64,000 nt of DNA from Luteolibacter sp. SL250 (GTDB lineage: Bacteria > Verrucomicrobiota > Verrucomicrobiia > Verrucomicrobiales > Akkermansiaceae): the NCBI RefSeq assembly GCF_026625605.1, contig NZ_CP113054.1:558001-622000 (forward strand), read 5' to 3'. Both the position numbers and the translations under genes were made by a program. Below, piece after piece: positions 41,847 to 54,101 of the stretch (its first letter is position 1; every line of letters begins with the position of its first letter). The notes below the pieces were generated by a model that worked only from the letters and a program-made list of their open reading frames with translations, searched no databases and was not told the origin of the DNA.

Positions 41847-42305
41847 ATGAAAGCTGTCACCTGGCTTGCCGCGACCACCATGAGCCTCGCCGCTCTCACC
41901 TCCACCGCCTTTGCAAATACTTTGGAAGGTTGGTCCACCGACGTCGAGGCGGCGCTCGCTCTCGCGAAGAAGGAGAAAAAGGCCGTCCTGGTCGAGTTCA
42001 CCGGCTCCGACTGGTGCCCTCCCTGCATCATCATGCGTAAAAACGTCTTCTCGAAGAAGGAGTTCGTCGAAAAGGCGTCGAAGGACTACGTGCTGGTGGA
42101 GGTCGATCTGCCGAAGGCGGACAAGGCGCTCGCCGCCCGCAACCAGATCGTCGCGGAGAAATACAAGATCGACGGCTTTCCGACCGTCGTCCTCCTGAAC
42201 GGCGAGGGCAAGGAGTTCAGCCGCTTCTACGCGTCCGAGTATCCGGAGATGGACAAGTTCCTCGCCCACATCGACAAGAAGCTGGAGAGCAAGAACCTGG
42301 ATTGA
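41847..42305 (+). CDS. Secreted thioredoxin-family protein
   Basis: This 152-residue protein has a signal peptide ([20 protein letters not shown] then FA) and a thioredoxin-like fold with the redox motif DWCPPC (Cys57, Cys60). The cis-proline loop reads [10 protein letters not shown]. Its spacing resembles the thioredoxin_7 (DsbD-gamma-like) group of periplasmic disulfide reductases. Its partner is unknown; no DsbD is in the window. The start ATG 41847 was preferred over an upstream TTG at 41826. Confidence 0.85.
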   Translation: MKAVTWLAATTMSLAALTSTAFANTLEGWSTDVEAALALAKKEKKAVLVEFTGSDWCPPCIIMRKNVFSKKEFVEKASKDYVLVEVDLPKADKALAARNQIVAEKYKIDGFPTVVLLNGEGKEFSRFYASEYPEMDKFLAHIDKKLESKNLD

Positions 42306-42543
42306 TCCTCCCGGCAGGGCTGGCCCGGTCCCGGGCCGCCGAAGCTGGAGGGCAGGGAGGACGGCGGAGCTTTTCCCTCCATCGGACGTCACCTGCCCCG
42401 GGTCCGAAAGTGTCGGCACCCCTGACGGACGCAGCCCTTCCGTCGTTCCGGCGTTGCCTCCCGATATGGAGTGTCTTGGCCGCGGCGGGGTTTTGCTTCC
42501 CAAGTGGGGGCGGATTTCCCACAGTCCGCGACCTTTTCCCGCC

Positions 42544-45081
<2,538 letters not shown>

Positions 45082-45091
45082 AGGGGGCGCT

Positions 45092-45826
45092 TCACGGCAG
45101 CCAGTTCTTCTTCCACGCCCACCAGATGACGGCACCGGCAAGCCCGCCGCCCAGGTGGGCGAGGGCGGAGACGGTGCCGTTCAGGAAGATCTGCTGGTGC
45201 AGCAGGACGAACTGGAGAGCGAAGTAGAGGATGATGAAAGCCTTCACCGACATGCCGCGGGCGACAAACCCGCGGCCAAAGAGCAGCGTGCTCGCATTCA
45301 CGATCCAGCCGAAGGGAAGCCACAGGATCCGGGCGTGGGGGAACAGCAGGGCGTAGAAGGTGACAACACCGAACACCCCGCCGCTGGCCCCGATGAGCGG
45401 GTGCACGTTCGCGAGACCGTGGAGGAAGGCTCCGGTGACGGACGAGGCGAAGAACAGACCCACGGTCCGCCTGCGGCCGAAGCGGCATTCCACGTTGTTG
45501 CCGAAGATGAGGAGGAAGTAGAGATTGCCCGCCAAGTGGAGCGGATCCGCGTGGAGAAGCGTGTAGCCGAACGCTCCCAACCACCAGGCGAGGCCGGTGG
45601 ATGATGGATGGAAGACCAGCGGCCGCCAGACGTCCGGATCCACCCAAAACACGATGCTGCAGAGCACCAGCAGGCCGGAAAAAATCCACGTGAACCACGG
45701 CTTTTTGACCGTGATCGTCTGGCGGATCTCGACGGGCATGCCGACGAGGAACAGCCCGTGGCGGAACCACTTGTTTTGGCTGGGGATGCGGTATCCTTCC
45801 GGGGGCAGCGACGGAGGGTTGCTCAC
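45092..45826 (-). CDS. Rhomboid-family intramembrane serine protease
   Basis: This 244-residue membrane protein has six or seven helices. The catalytic Ser148 lies in LIGASGGVFG and the partner His224 in SALAHLGGGLAG, with the usual HLAGNLYFLLIFG helix in between supplying the oxyanion-side Asn. These enzymes cut membrane proteins within the bilayer. Its position, convergent to leuS and downstream of the YbbP permease gene, says little about its substrate. Confidence 0.9.
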   Translation of the reverse strand: MSNPPSLPPEGYRIPSQNKWFRHGLFLVGMPVEIRQTITVKKPWFTWIFSGLLVLCSIVFWVDPDVWRPLVFHPSSTGLAWWLGAFGYTLLHADPLHLAGNLYFLLIFGNNVECRFGRRRTVGLFFASSVTGAFLHGLANVHPLIGASGGVFGVVTFYALLFPHARILWLPFGWIVNASTLLFGRGFVARGMSVKAFIILYFALQFVLLHQQIFLNGTVSALAHLGGGLAGAVIWWAWKKNWLP

Positions 45827-45877
45827 GGCGGGAGGATGACCGGAACTTTTCCGCAGGGCAAGGCAGCCGGATAGGGA

Positions 45878-48427
45878 TCAGGAATGGCGCAGGATCTCCA
45901 GCGGCGGATGATTGGACACCCCGCGGCTCAACCCCAGTCCACCGAGGATCGAAACCACGATCACGATGCCGAAGGTCGTGGCGATCAGGACAGGATCAGG
46001 CCATGGGGAAGTCTTGAAGACATACACCGCCAGTGCCGCGTTTGCGCCCGCCGCCAGCACCACGCCGGTCAGCGCGGAGAGGAACCCGAGCGTCGTGTAC
46101 TCGATCGTCAGGATCGAGCGGACCTGCTTTGCGGACGCGCCCAGCGTGCGGAGCAGCACGCTTTCCTTCAGCCGGACGTCGCGTCCGTTGAGCAGCGTAC
46201 CGATGACGATGGGCAGGCCGGCCAGCAGGGTGAAGCCACCGAGGATCGTCACGACGAGGGAGATTTTCGAAAGGATCTCCTGCACGGTTTCGAGGATCTG
46301 CGTGAGGTCGATGGGCGTGACGTTGGCATGTTCCCCGGCCAGCGCGCGCTGGAGTTTTCCGGAAGCCGCCGCATCCGGCGTGCGGGTGGTGACCACGTTG
46401 AATCCGGGCGCACCTTCCAGCGCACCGGGCGGGAAGATCATGAAGAAATTCAGGTTGAAGCGGCTCCAGTCCACCTTGCGGATGCTGGTGACCTTCGCCT
46501 CCACCGGAACCCCCTGCACGTCCAGCGTCACGGCGTCACCCAGGTTCACCCGCATGTCCTTGGCGACCTTTTCTTCCAGCGACAGCGGCACGGGTCCACC
46601 GGGCTCGGGGATGGTCTTGTGCCACTCCCCGGCGATGAGCTTTTCGGTCGGATTCAGGTAGTCGCGGTAGGTGGAGCGGAACTCACGGTTCGCCACCCAT
46701 CGCGGCACGCCCTTCGCCTTGAGCGTGGGCACGCCACGGATGGCCTGCACGCGCATCGTCACCATCGGCGCATTCTCCAGCACCGGCAGTCCCTGGCCTT
46801 TCACCAGTGAAACGACGCCATCGACCTGGTCCGGCTGGACGTCGATCAGGTAAAGGTTCGGGTTCTCGGCGGAGTGCGTGATGCTCAGCCGCTGCTGCAC
46901 CAGATTCCCGGCGAGCAGGATGGTGAGCAGCAGGAATGTGCCGAGGCCGAGCGAAAGCAGGAACAGCAGCGTTTGGTTGCCGGGCCGGTGGAGGTTGGAG
47001 ATGCCCTGCCGCAGCAGGTAGGGCCACGACGGCCGGACGATGCGACGGGTGATCGCCATCAGCAGGCGTGCCACGCCGATGATGACGAGGAACGCCGCCG
47101 CCAGTCCGCCGATGAGCGCCAGCCCGCGTTTCCAGTCCGGGTCATTCGTGAAGGCCAGCAACGCCATCAGACCGGCGAGAAGCAGATACACGGGCAGCGT
47201 CCGCAGAGTGCCGCCGGTGAGCGTGGCACCGGAGCGCAGCGTCGCGGCGGGGGACACCTGCCGGATCTTCAGCAGCGGGATGAGGGCGAAGCCGCAGCAA
47301 ACGGCGAATCCGGCCAGCCCCGTGCGCGCGACCACCACCCACTCCGGCGAAGGAGCCACGGAAATGGGCAGGCTGTCCTTGAACGCGGACAACACCCCGA
47401 CCTGCAGCGCCACGCCGATGGCCGCCCCCAGTGCCGCCCCCAGCAGGCCGAGCGCCGCCGTCTGCGCGATGTAGATGGCGGAGGCGAGCTGCCCCGGCGC
47501 GCCCAGACAGCGCAGGATGGCCACCGTGGGGATACGGCGGTTCACATGGGACTGCACCGCGCCCGCCACGCCCAGCGCACCCAGCGCCAGCGATGACAGC
47601 GCGAGGATGCCGAGGAACCTTTGGAACAGATCCAGCGCGTCGCCCAGGTTCTCCTGCCGGTCTTCCGGCGTTTCCAGACGCCATGGTGTGCCGGGGAATT
47701 CCTTGCGGATATCGCGCTTGAGATCTTCTGCGGAAGGCACCACGGGGATCTCCAGATGGAGCTGGTGGGTCGCCATGCTGTTCGTTCCCAGCAGGCCGCT
47801 CTGCCGCAAGTCATCCAGACGGACGTAGGCCTCCGGGGCGAAGCCGCTGAACCGGCTGGGCCGCGGCGCACCTTTGTCGATCACACCCAGAACTTTCAGC
47901 CGCAGGCTGCCCAGCTTCACCTCGTCCCCCACCTTTGCCTGGAACTGGTCGAGCAATGCGGGCTCCACCAGCACGCCGGACCCTCCGGAAAGCCGCGCCC
48001 ACGCATCCGCTGGCGTCGTCTCCACCTTTCCGTAGAACGGATAACCACCCTCCATCCCGCGCACCTGCACCAGCTTCGCGCCCCCTGCGGGGAAAATCAT
48101 CATCGACGGAAATGCCGTTTCGCGGGCGATCCGCGTGGCCCGTCCGGACAGTCGCGCGATCGCATCCTCCGCGATGGGCGAGCGGGAGGACACCTGGAGG
48201 TCGGAGCCCAGCAGTTCCTTCGCCTGCGTGCCGATGCCGGTCTGCACGCTGGCTTTCAGAGAATGGATGGCCACCAGAGCGGCGATGCCGGAAACGATGG
48301 CCATCGAGAAAATCAGCAGGCGCACCCGCTGGGTGCGGCTGTCCCGCCACGCCATCTTCCAGGTCCACAGATGGAACAGCGCGCCGATGAGCGTGCCGGG
48401 CAGCGGACGGGGATCAGTCGATGGCAT
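45878..48427 (-). CDS. ybbP: ABC transporter permease, YbbP-like (FtsX superfamily)
   Basis: This 849-residue inner-membrane protein has an N-terminal anchor helix (QRVRLLIFSMAIVSGIAALVAI), a large periplasmic MacB-type domain and two groups of three FtsX-type helices (LSSLALGALGVAGAVQSHVN; LVVTILGGFTLLAGLPIVIG; the C-terminal VLIATTFGIVIVVSILGG). The ten-helix layout is that of YbbP/FtsX-like permeases with a repeated core. It overlaps its ATPase gene by 14 bases. In E. coli the YbbA-YbbP pair and TesA are adjacent, as here. A role in lipid or lipoprotein handling is suspected but unproven. Confidence 0.85.
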   Translation of the reverse strand: MPSTDPRPLPGTLIGALFHLWTWKMAWRDSRTQRVRLLIFSMAIVSGIAALVAIHSLKASVQTGIGTQAKELLGSDLQVSSRSPIAEDAIARLSGRATRIARETAFPSMMIFPAGGAKLVQVRGMEGGYPFYGKVETTPADAWARLSGGSGVLVEPALLDQFQAKVGDEVKLGSLRLKVLGVIDKGAPRPSRFSGFAPEAYVRLDDLRQSGLLGTNSMATHQLHLEIPVVPSAEDLKRDIRKEFPGTPWRLETPEDRQENLGDALDLFQRFLGILALSSLALGALGVAGAVQSHVNRRIPTVAILRCLGAPGQLASAIYIAQTAALGLLGAALGAAIGVALQVGVLSAFKDSLPISVAPSPEWVVVARTGLAGFAVCCGFALIPLLKIRQVSPAATLRSGATLTGGTLRTLPVYLLLAGLMALLAFTNDPDWKRGLALIGGLAAAFLVIIGVARLLMAITRRIVRPSWPYLLRQGISNLHRPGNQTLLFLLSLGLGTFLLLTILLAGNLVQQRLSITHSAENPNLYLIDVQPDQVDGVVSLVKGQGLPVLENAPMVTMRVQAIRGVPTLKAKGVPRWVANREFRSTYRDYLNPTEKLIAGEWHKTIPEPGGPVPLSLEEKVAKDMRVNLGDAVTLDVQGVPVEAKVTSIRKVDWSRFNLNFFMIFPPGALEGAPGFNVVTTRTPDAAASGKLQRALAGEHANVTPIDLTQILETVQEILSKISLVVTILGGFTLLAGLPIVIGTLLNGRDVRLKESVLLRTLGASAKQVRSILTIEYTTLGFLSALTGVVLAAGANAALAVYVFKTSPWPDPVLIATTFGIVIVVSILGGLGLSRGVSNHPPLEILRHS

Positions 48428-49112
48428 TTTGTTCCTCCGAGATGATGGTTCCGCCGCTCATCTTCACCACCCGGTGCGCCTTCGCCGCCAGCGCGGGATC
48501 ATGGGTCACCAGCACCAGTGCGGTCCCGGCTTCCCGGTTCAGGCGCAGCAGCATCTCCACGATCGGGCCGCTCGTCTCCGCATCCAGGTTTCCCGTCGGT
48601 TCGTCCGCGAAGAGGATCTTCGGCCGGTGGATGAAGGCACGCGCCAGCGCCACGCGCTGCTGCTCCCCGCCGGAGAGTTGCAAAGGATAGTGGTCCAGCC
48701 GGTCGCCCAGTCCCACCTGTCGCAGCAGTTCCTCCGCCTCCTTCTGCCTTCCGCTTTCTCCGCGCAGCTCCAGTGGGACCAGCACGTTCTCCACCGCCGT
48801 CAGCGTGGGGATGAGCTGGAAGCTCTGGAAGACGAAGCCCACCAGCCGGTTCCGCAGTGCGGCCCGCGCATCCTGGGAGAGTTCGCCCAGCGCCTGTCCG
48901 TCCAGCTTCACCGTCCCGGCGGTGGCATCGTCCAGCCCGGCGCAGAGACCTAACAGGGTCGTCTTTCCGCTCCCTGACGGCCCGATGATCGCGAGCGTGT
49001 CGCCCTCCTCCAGGCTCAGATGGACGTCCCGCAGCACGGTCAGCTCATGGGAGGCGGTGCGGTGGACCTTTTTCAATCCATGGATCTCGAGGATGGGCGG
49101 TTTGACAGCCAC
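48414..49112 (-). CDS. ybbA: ABC transporter ATPase, YbbA-like
   Basis: This protein of about 232 residues is a LolD/MacB-type ATPase with Walker [12 protein letters not shown], the signature LSGGEQQRVALARAF, Walker B ILFADEPTGNLD and H-loop VLVTHDP. It partners with the overlapping YbbP-like permease. The start is uncertain: GTG 49112 matches the family N-terminus and leaves 23 bases to the divergent tesA start; ATG 49142 would overlap it. The tesA-ybbA-ybbP order is the same as in proteobacteria. Confidence 0.85.
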   Translation of the reverse strand: MAVKPPILEIHGLKKVHRTASHELTVLRDVHLSLEEGDTLAIIGPSGSGKTTLLGLCAGLDDATAGTVKLDGQALGELSQDARAALRNRLVGFVFQSFQLIPTLTAVENVLVPLELRGESGRQKEAEELLRQVGLGDRLDHYPLQLSGGEQQRVALARAFIHRPKILFADEPTGNLDAETSGPIVEMLLRLNREAGTALVLVTHDPALAAKAHRVVKMSGGTIISEEQNAID

Positions 49113-49135
49113 GGGGGACGATTCTAGTCTGGCGG

Positions 49136-49789
49136 ATGGCATGGATGAAATGGCTGGCGTTGGCGTTGCTGGTGGTGATCGGAACGGGCGCGGGAGTATC
49201 CACCGCAGCGGCGCAAAATGCAAACGGCGGAAAAAAGCGCCTCGTCGTCCTCGGTGACAGCATCACTGCCGGCTACGGCCTCGACGGCGGCACCTCGGAA
49301 GCCTATCCGGCCCTCATCCAGAAAAAGATCGATGACGCGGGCCTTGCCTGGACCGTCGCCAATGCCGGAGTCAGCGGTGACACCACCGCAGGCGGCCTGC
49401 GCCGGATCGACTGGGCGCTCGGAAAGGATGGTGCCGACGTCCTGCTCATCGCTCTCGGCGGCAACGACGGCCTGCGCGGCATCTCCCCGGAACAAACGGA
49501 GAAGAACCTGCTGGGCATCGTCGCCAAGGCGCGCGCGAAGAACCCGGCCATGAAGATCGCCATCGCCGGCATGCAGATGCCCGCCAACATGGGTCAGGAC
49601 TACACCGACTCATTCAAGGCCGTGTTCCCGAAGGTGGCGGAGGCGGAGAAGGCTACCCTGATCCCTTTCCTGTTGGAAGGCGTCGGCGGTGATCCGGAGC
49701 TGAATCAGGACGACCGCATCCACCCCACCGCCGAGGGACAGAAGATCATCGCCGGTAACGTTTGGGAGAAATTGCAGACGCTCCTGTGA
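49136..49789 (+). CDS. tesA: Periplasmic GDSL esterase/thioesterase (TesA-like arylesterase)
   Basis: This 217-residue protein has a signal peptide (residues 1-26) and an SGNH hydrolase fold: VVLGDSITAGYG (catalytic Ser42), ANAGVSGDTTAGG, IALGGNDGLRG and the late DDRIHPTAEG with catalytic Asp and His. These four blocks define the GDSL/TesA-like group, which hydrolyses short and medium acyl esters. Divergent from ybbA, and the conserved neighbourhood supports the TesA identity. Followed by a terminator hairpin. Confidence 0.9.
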   Translation: MAWMKWLALALLVVIGTGAGVSTAAAQNANGGKKRLVVLGDSITAGYGLDGGTSEAYPALIQKKIDDAGLAWTVANAGVSGDTTAGGLRRIDWALGKDGADVLLIALGGNDGLRGISPEQTEKNLLGIVAKARAKNPAMKIAIAGMQMPANMGQDYTDSFKAVFPKVAEAEKATLIPFLLEGVGGDPELNQDDRIHPTAEGQKIIAGNVWEKLQTLL

Positions 49790-49802
49790 CCGCCATTTGT
49801 TC

Positions 49803-49822
49803 CCCGGCGACTGCCGGGTTTT
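49803..49822 (+). terminator. Intrinsic terminator after tesA
   Basis: CCCGGC-GACT-GCCGGG followed by TTTT, 13 bases after the tesA stop. A short but GC-rich 6-bp stem. Confidence 0.75.
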
Positions 49823-49860
49823 GCTGGAGTAGCTGAAATGGGCGCACTCCGCCGACCGCT

Positions 49861-50349
49861 TCAATGATGCACGAAATTGTTCCGTTCCGGTCCGGCCCGG
49901 AACAGGTCCTGCACCGAAGGTCGGAGCAGCACGATGAACGTGAAGACCCCCAGGATGGTGCCGAGCGGCATGTTCAGGCACGCCAGTCCGGCGACCACCA
50001 GGCAGAACACGGGATACTTCCTCGCGGAAACCCAGCGCGCGGTAAGCAGGCTGAGCGCGGCCATCGCGATGATGATGAGGAAAAACACCAACCCGAATCC
50101 GAAGAAAAATCCTCCCATCATCTGATCGGGAAACGGTCCTCCCGGAGGCGGGGTGGCACCCTTCGGCGACATCGGGATCTTTCCGCTCATGATCGCCCCG
50201 CCGATCCCCATGTAGAGCAGCGCGAAGAGCGAGAAAAACGCCGTGAGACCGGCATACACATAGAAGCCGATGGCAAGCATCCGCAGGTGGCTGGCATTCT
50301 GCATCATCTGGTAGGACGGCGGCTGCGGAGGGAGCGCGGGTGGGTTCAT
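49861..50349 (-). CDS. Hypothetical membrane protein
   Basis: This 162-residue protein has a proline-rich N-terminus (PPALPPQPPSYQ) and four predicted transmembrane helices (FYVYAGLTAFFSLFALLYM; FFFGFGLVFFLIIIAMAALS; YPVFCLVVAGLACL; TILGVFTFIVLL). No recognised family. It is typical of DUF-type small membrane proteins of this phylum. It lies between tesA and the efflux cluster and has no obvious partner. Confidence 0.7.
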   Translation of the reverse strand: MNPPALPPQPPSYQMMQNASHLRMLAIGFYVYAGLTAFFSLFALLYMGIGGAIMSGKIPMSPKGATPPPGGPFPDQMMGGFFFGFGLVFFLIIIAMAALSLLTARWVSARKYPVFCLVVAGLACLNMPLGTILGVFTFIVLLRPSVQDLFRAGPERNNFVHH

Positions 50350-50399
50350 CGCCGGGATTCAATCACATCCCGTGCGTGGGGCGAGGCGATTCGTCAATC

Positions 50400-50951
50400 T
50401 CACTCCGTCACATGGAGGGCGGTCGCGTTGATGATCAGAGCCTCCGGCGTGGACGCCTTGTCCACGGTGCCGGTGAGGGTCACGCTGCTGAGTTCCTTCA
50501 GGCCGTACTCGCCTTTGAGAGATCGTTTGATGACCCGTTGGTCCACCCCAACCAGTTGGATGGTGGCGGAACCCTCACGCTTGGCTTCCGGGGTGTCGCA
50601 GCATGCGTCCCACGGGGTCTTGCAATGGTCTTCGCCCGGCATCTTGTTGCAGGGGGTCATCTTCGATGGATCGCCCAGAACGAATGCCGCCCGGCCATCG
50701 ACGAAGGGTTTTTCCCGGCCCATCACCAATCCGGAGACGGTCACCTGTTCGCCGGGCTTCGCGGTGGTCCGGACAGCACTGATTGGCTGCGGATCCGCCG
50801 GGGCGGTCTTCGTGAAGAATGGTTCGATGGACTGGGTCTCCGCAGGAACGAACTCGACCACCTTCTCTTTCTTGCAGGAGGCGAGGAACAGGAAGGCGGG
50901 CACGGAACACGAAACCATCGCGAGGAGGCGCTGGGAAAGGAAAGAGGTCAT
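50400..50951 (-). CDS. Cys-rich lipoprotein, OB-fold-like
   Basis: This 183-residue protein has a lipoprotein signal (FLASC, Cys26) and a body with a predicted beta-barrel (QVTVSGLVMGRE, ALIINATALHV) similar in pattern to OB-fold periplasmic proteins. A cluster of cysteines lies in TPCNKMPGEDHCKTPWDACC, which could bind metal. I have seen similar conserved lipoproteins in Planctomycetes and Verrucomicrobiota but cannot name the family. It follows the efflux permease gene by 72 bases on the same strand and may belong to that operon. Confidence 0.65.
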   Translation of the reverse strand: MTSFLSQRLLAMVSCSVPAFLFLASCKKEKVVEFVPAETQSIEPFFTKTAPADPQPISAVRTTAKPGEQVTVSGLVMGREKPFVDGRAAFVLGDPSKMTPCNKMPGEDHCKTPWDACCDTPEAKREGSATIQLVGVDQRVIKRSLKGEYGLKELSSVTLTGTVDKASTPEALIINATALHVTE

Positions 50952-51023
50952 GACAGGTGGTGGTGGGATTGCTGGGACAGTCTAGGTGGCTTTGATGGAT
51001 TTCGCCGACAATTTATTCGGCAC

Positions 51024-52172
51024 TTATGAGCGCAGGGCGCTTGGTAGAGGAGGCTTCAGACAGCGGAAAGCGGGAGGCAATGCCCCGACGATGCCGAGCA
51101 GCACTCCCGTGACGATACCCAGCAGGGCGATGCCGGGGGTGATGGTGACAGTGAATGCGCCGATGGAAAACGGGATCGTCCGGCCATCCAGCAGCACCAG
51201 AGCCGCCGCTGACGCGACGAGCGTGCCGGTGAGGCTGGCAAGCACGCTTTCCTGGATCAGGCTCGCGAGGATGGCCGTGCGCGTGTAGCCGATGGCCTGG
51301 AGCGTCGCCAGTTCCTTGATGCGCGAGGCAAAGGCCGCGTAGAGCGTGTTCAGCCCGCCGAAAATCGCCCCGGCGGCGACCAGCCCGGCGGTGATCCATG
51401 TCATGATCCGCAGAGGTTTGAAAAAGTTCGCAAGGTGGGCGTAGTAGTCGGACTCCCGCAGTGCGGTCAGTTCCAGATCAAGCCGCTGTTTGGAAAACAG
51501 ATCCGCCTCGGCGAAGTCATCCGGATCATCCAGCCGCAGCACCACGCAGGACACCGTCTCGCGCTGTGCCAGCATCCGGATGTCGGACAGCGGTGCCCAG
51601 ATCTCCGATTCCATCACCGTGCCTGGTGCGGCGAAAACCCCGGAAATGGTCACATGGGAGCCGTCGAGCAGCGCGGACGTCCCCGGGGTGAGATCTCCGG
51701 GCTTCAGTCCCAGCTTGCGGAAGGCCAGCTTGCCTACCATCACCTCCCCGGCTTGGGGGAAAGTGCCTTCCAGCAGGCGCACTTCCGGGTGCACCTGAAG
51801 GGCCGCCGGAGTGACCCCGCGGAACAGCGCCTGTGCCTTGGATTTACCCGCCACTTCCAGGTAGGTCATGTAGTGGATCTCCGTCGAGACAGCGGGACTT
51901 CCCAGCGTCTGCGAAACCCCGGCCACCGCCGCGCTGGCAATGCCCGCCGTGCGTTCGGCGATCTCGCTGCGCTGGATGGACTCCTCGCTGCCCGCTCCCA
52001 GCAGGATCGCGTTGCGTGCGGAACCGGAGGCGGACAGCACCTGCTTCATCCCTCCGTTGAGCGCGGCCGCTGCCATCACCAGCAGCACGACGAGAGCGCT
52101 CCCGCCGACGGTCTGTGCGAGGCGGGACTTGTCACGGAACAGGTTCCGGATGGCGTAGGTGAGGGGGAGCAT
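51024..52172 (-). CDS. ABC efflux permease, FtsX/MacB type (second subunit)
   Basis: This 382-residue membrane protein has an N-terminal helix (TVGGSALVVLLVMAAAALNG), a periplasmic MacB-like domain (residues about 45-250) and three C-terminal helices of the FtsX type (MTWITAGLVAAGAIFGGL; AILASLIQESVLASLTGTLV; TITPGIALLGIVTGVLLGIV). It overlaps the preceding permease gene by one base (TGATG). Together with that permease it would form a hetero-dimer, in contrast to MacB, where one chain carries ATPase and permease. Confidence 0.85.
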   Translation of the reverse strand: MLPLTYAIRNLFRDKSRLAQTVGGSALVVLLVMAAAALNGGMKQVLSASGSARNAILLGAGSEESIQRSEIAERTAGIASAAVAGVSQTLGSPAVSTEIHYMTYLEVAGKSKAQALFRGVTPAALQVHPEVRLLEGTFPQAGEVMVGKLAFRKLGLKPGDLTPGTSALLDGSHVTISGVFAAPGTVMESEIWAPLSDIRMLAQRETVSCVVLRLDDPDDFAEADLFSKQRLDLELTALRESDYYAHLANFFKPLRIMTWITAGLVAAGAIFGGLNTLYAAFASRIKELATLQAIGYTRTAILASLIQESVLASLTGTLVASAAALVLLDGRTIPFSIGAFTVTITPGIALLGIVTGVLLGIVGALPPAFRCLKPPLPSALRS

Positions 52173-53311
52173 CAGCTTCTGAGGCTTTTGACTATCGGTT
52201 GCCGCATCGCCTGGAACGCGGGATAGATCGAGGCGATCACCCCCAGCGCCAGGGCCGCCGCGACGGCATACGCGGCGGTGGTGAGATCCGGTCGGACGGC
52301 CAGAGTGTGGCCCTCGCTGCCCAGGGTGAAGCTCTGCCAGCGCAGGAACCCCCAGGCCAGCGCCGTGCCGGTGAACCCTCCCAGCAGGCCCAGCAGCCCT
52401 CCTTCACTCATCACCAGGAAAAGGATGGCGCGGGAGGGATAGCCCAGCGTGCGGAGCACCGCGTTCTCCTTCACCCGGCCGCGGACCACCAGCAGGATCG
52501 AGTTCGCCACCAGGCCGATGACCGCGACCACCGCTCCCAGCCCGAGCCACCGGGTGAAGCCGATCAGCTCGATGAGCTGCCCCGCCGTCTCCGCGAAGAA
52601 GGCTTTCTCCGGACGGGTATTCGTCGGTTGTTGGTCGGACTTGAACCGTTCGTCGATGGCCTTGGAGACCGGCTTCAGATCCGCGGAGGTCTCGACCCGG
52701 ACATTGAACTGGGTCACCACGCCCAGACCGGTGCGGGACGCCTGCTGGAGGAAAGGCAGCTTCACATAGGCCACGTTGTTGTCCTGGGAAAAGGGACTGG
52801 TGATGATGCCGGCCACATGAACCGTGATGCCCACGGCATCGAACTTGTCACCCGGTTTCAGGCCGCGGCGGCGGGCGAATTGTTCACCGAGCAAGGCCCC
52901 GTCATCCCGCTTGTCGAACTCCGACTGGGAACCTTCGGTGATCTTGATTTCAGGCGCGAATTTTTCGAGCTGGCCCTCCGGCACCCCGCGGAAAGTGATC
53001 ACGTCCAGACTCGCCCCGCAGTTGTTGACGATGATCTGGATCGGGATGGCCTCCCGCACTCCGGGGATGCGGCGGATCTCATCCACGTAGTGTTCCGGCA
53101 GCCGTGAGGTCGCGGGGCAGAAGCGGTTTTCCCGATAGACGACCAAGGTGGTGTCCGCCGCGGTCTCCTCCGTGGCGGCGGCGAGCGAGCGCTGCAGCGT
53201 CTCCACCGCGGTGAAGAGGAACATGCCGGAGGCCACGCCGAGGATGGTCAGCAGCGTCCGCAGCCGGTGGCGGCTGAGCTGCTTCCAGGCAAGTGGGATG
53301 AGGGAAAGCAT
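52172..53311 (-). CDS. ABC efflux permease, FtsX/MacB type (first subunit)
   Basis: This 379-residue membrane protein shows the usual MacB/DevC-like pattern: N-terminal helix LRTLLTILGVASGMFLFTAV, a periplasmic domain with NFRVE-type beta strands and three C-terminal helices (LGAVVAVIGLVANSILLVV; SEGGLLGLLGGFTGTALAW; YAVAAALALGVIASIYPAF). It begins 10 bases after the ATPase gene. The ATG 53311 was chosen because the first helix follows directly; the frame continues upstream to 53476 in the ATPase gene. Confidence 0.87.
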   Translation of the reverse strand: MLSLIPLAWKQLSRHRLRTLLTILGVASGMFLFTAVETLQRSLAAATEETAADTTLVVYRENRFCPATSRLPEHYVDEIRRIPGVREAIPIQIIVNNCGASLDVITFRGVPEGQLEKFAPEIKITEGSQSEFDKRDDGALLGEQFARRRGLKPGDKFDAVGITVHVAGIITSPFSQDNNVAYVKLPFLQQASRTGLGVVTQFNVRVETSADLKPVSKAIDERFKSDQQPTNTRPEKAFFAETAGQLIELIGFTRWLGLGAVVAVIGLVANSILLVVRGRVKENAVLRTLGYPSRAILFLVMSEGGLLGLLGGFTGTALAWGFLRWQSFTLGSEGHTLAVRPDLTTAAYAVAAALALGVIASIYPAFQAMRQPIVKSLRS

Positions 53312-53321
53312 GATGCGGGAT

Positions 53322-54089
53322 TCAGGATGCAGGATGGAGGGATGCGGAGTTTGATCCCGCATCCTGTGGCTTGGATCTTGGATCGGCGGCAGATGCGGAG
53401 TGATCGCCACCTTCCAGCAGCACACCCTTCTCCAGGTGCAGCGTACGATCCGCCGCCGCCGCCGCGTTCGGGTCATGGGTGACCATCACGATGGTCTTGC
53501 CATGTTCCCGAGCCAGCGCACGGAGCAGCTTGAGGATGTGGTTGGCGGATTCCCGGTCGAGGTCGCCGGTCGGTTCGTCCGCGACCAGCAGCGCGGGGTC
53601 CGCGACCAGCGCGCGTGCGATGGCAACGCGCTGCTCCTGCCCGCCGGACAGTTCACCCGGGTTGTGGTGGCTGCGGTCCGCCAGGCCGACCAGCGAAAGC
53701 GCGGCGTCCACCTTCGCGCGGCGCTCCTTTTTCGACAGCGGGGAAAGCAGCAGCGGCAGCTCCACATTCTCGAAGGCGGTCAGCACCGGCACCAGATGGT
53801 AGAGTTGGAAAATATAACCCACGTTGGCGGCCCGCCATTTCGTGAGCTGGCGGCGGTTCAGGGTGGAGATGTCCGTGCCGCCGATGGTGAGGGTGCCCGC
53901 CGTCGGCGAGTCGATTCCCGAGATCAGGTTGAGCAGGGTGGTCTTGCCGGAGCCGGAAGGCCCCATCAGCGCGAGGAACTCGCCGCGTGGGACATCCAGA
54001 TCCAGCTTTTCCAGAGGCGTCACCAGACTGGTGCCTTTCTTGTAGGATTTGGTGATCCCCCGGCAGGAAATGAGAGGTGGGTTGGACAT
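53322..54089 (-). CDS. ABC efflux ATPase, MacB/LolD type
   Basis: This 255-residue ATPase has Walker [12 protein letters not shown], signature [15 protein letters not shown], Walker [13 protein letters not shown] and H-loop [10 protein letters not shown]. The short arm motif [18 protein letters not shown] is diagnostic for the MacB/LolD branch. It is 12 bases downstream of the adaptor gene and 10 bases upstream of the permease. The C-terminal tail after about residue 225 (Ser/Asp-rich) is non-conserved. Confidence 0.9.
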   Translation of the reverse strand: MSNPPLISCRGITKSYKKGTSLVTPLEKLDLDVPRGEFLALMGPSGSGKTTLLNLISGIDSPTAGTLTIGGTDISTLNRRQLTKWRAANVGYIFQLYHLVPVLTAFENVELPLLLSPLSKKERRAKVDAALSLVGLADRSHHNPGELSGGQEQRVAIARALVADPALLVADEPTGDLDRESANHILKLLRALAREHGKTIVMVTHDPNAAAAADRTLHLEKGVLLEGGDHSASAADPRSKPQDAGSNSASLHPAS

Positions 54090-54101
54090 GGTGCGGATGG
54101 T

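Noticed and set aside
42306..42543. T-box or other riboswitch before leuS
   Set aside because: GC-rich spacer without a T-box consensus or a specifier stem that I can recognise.
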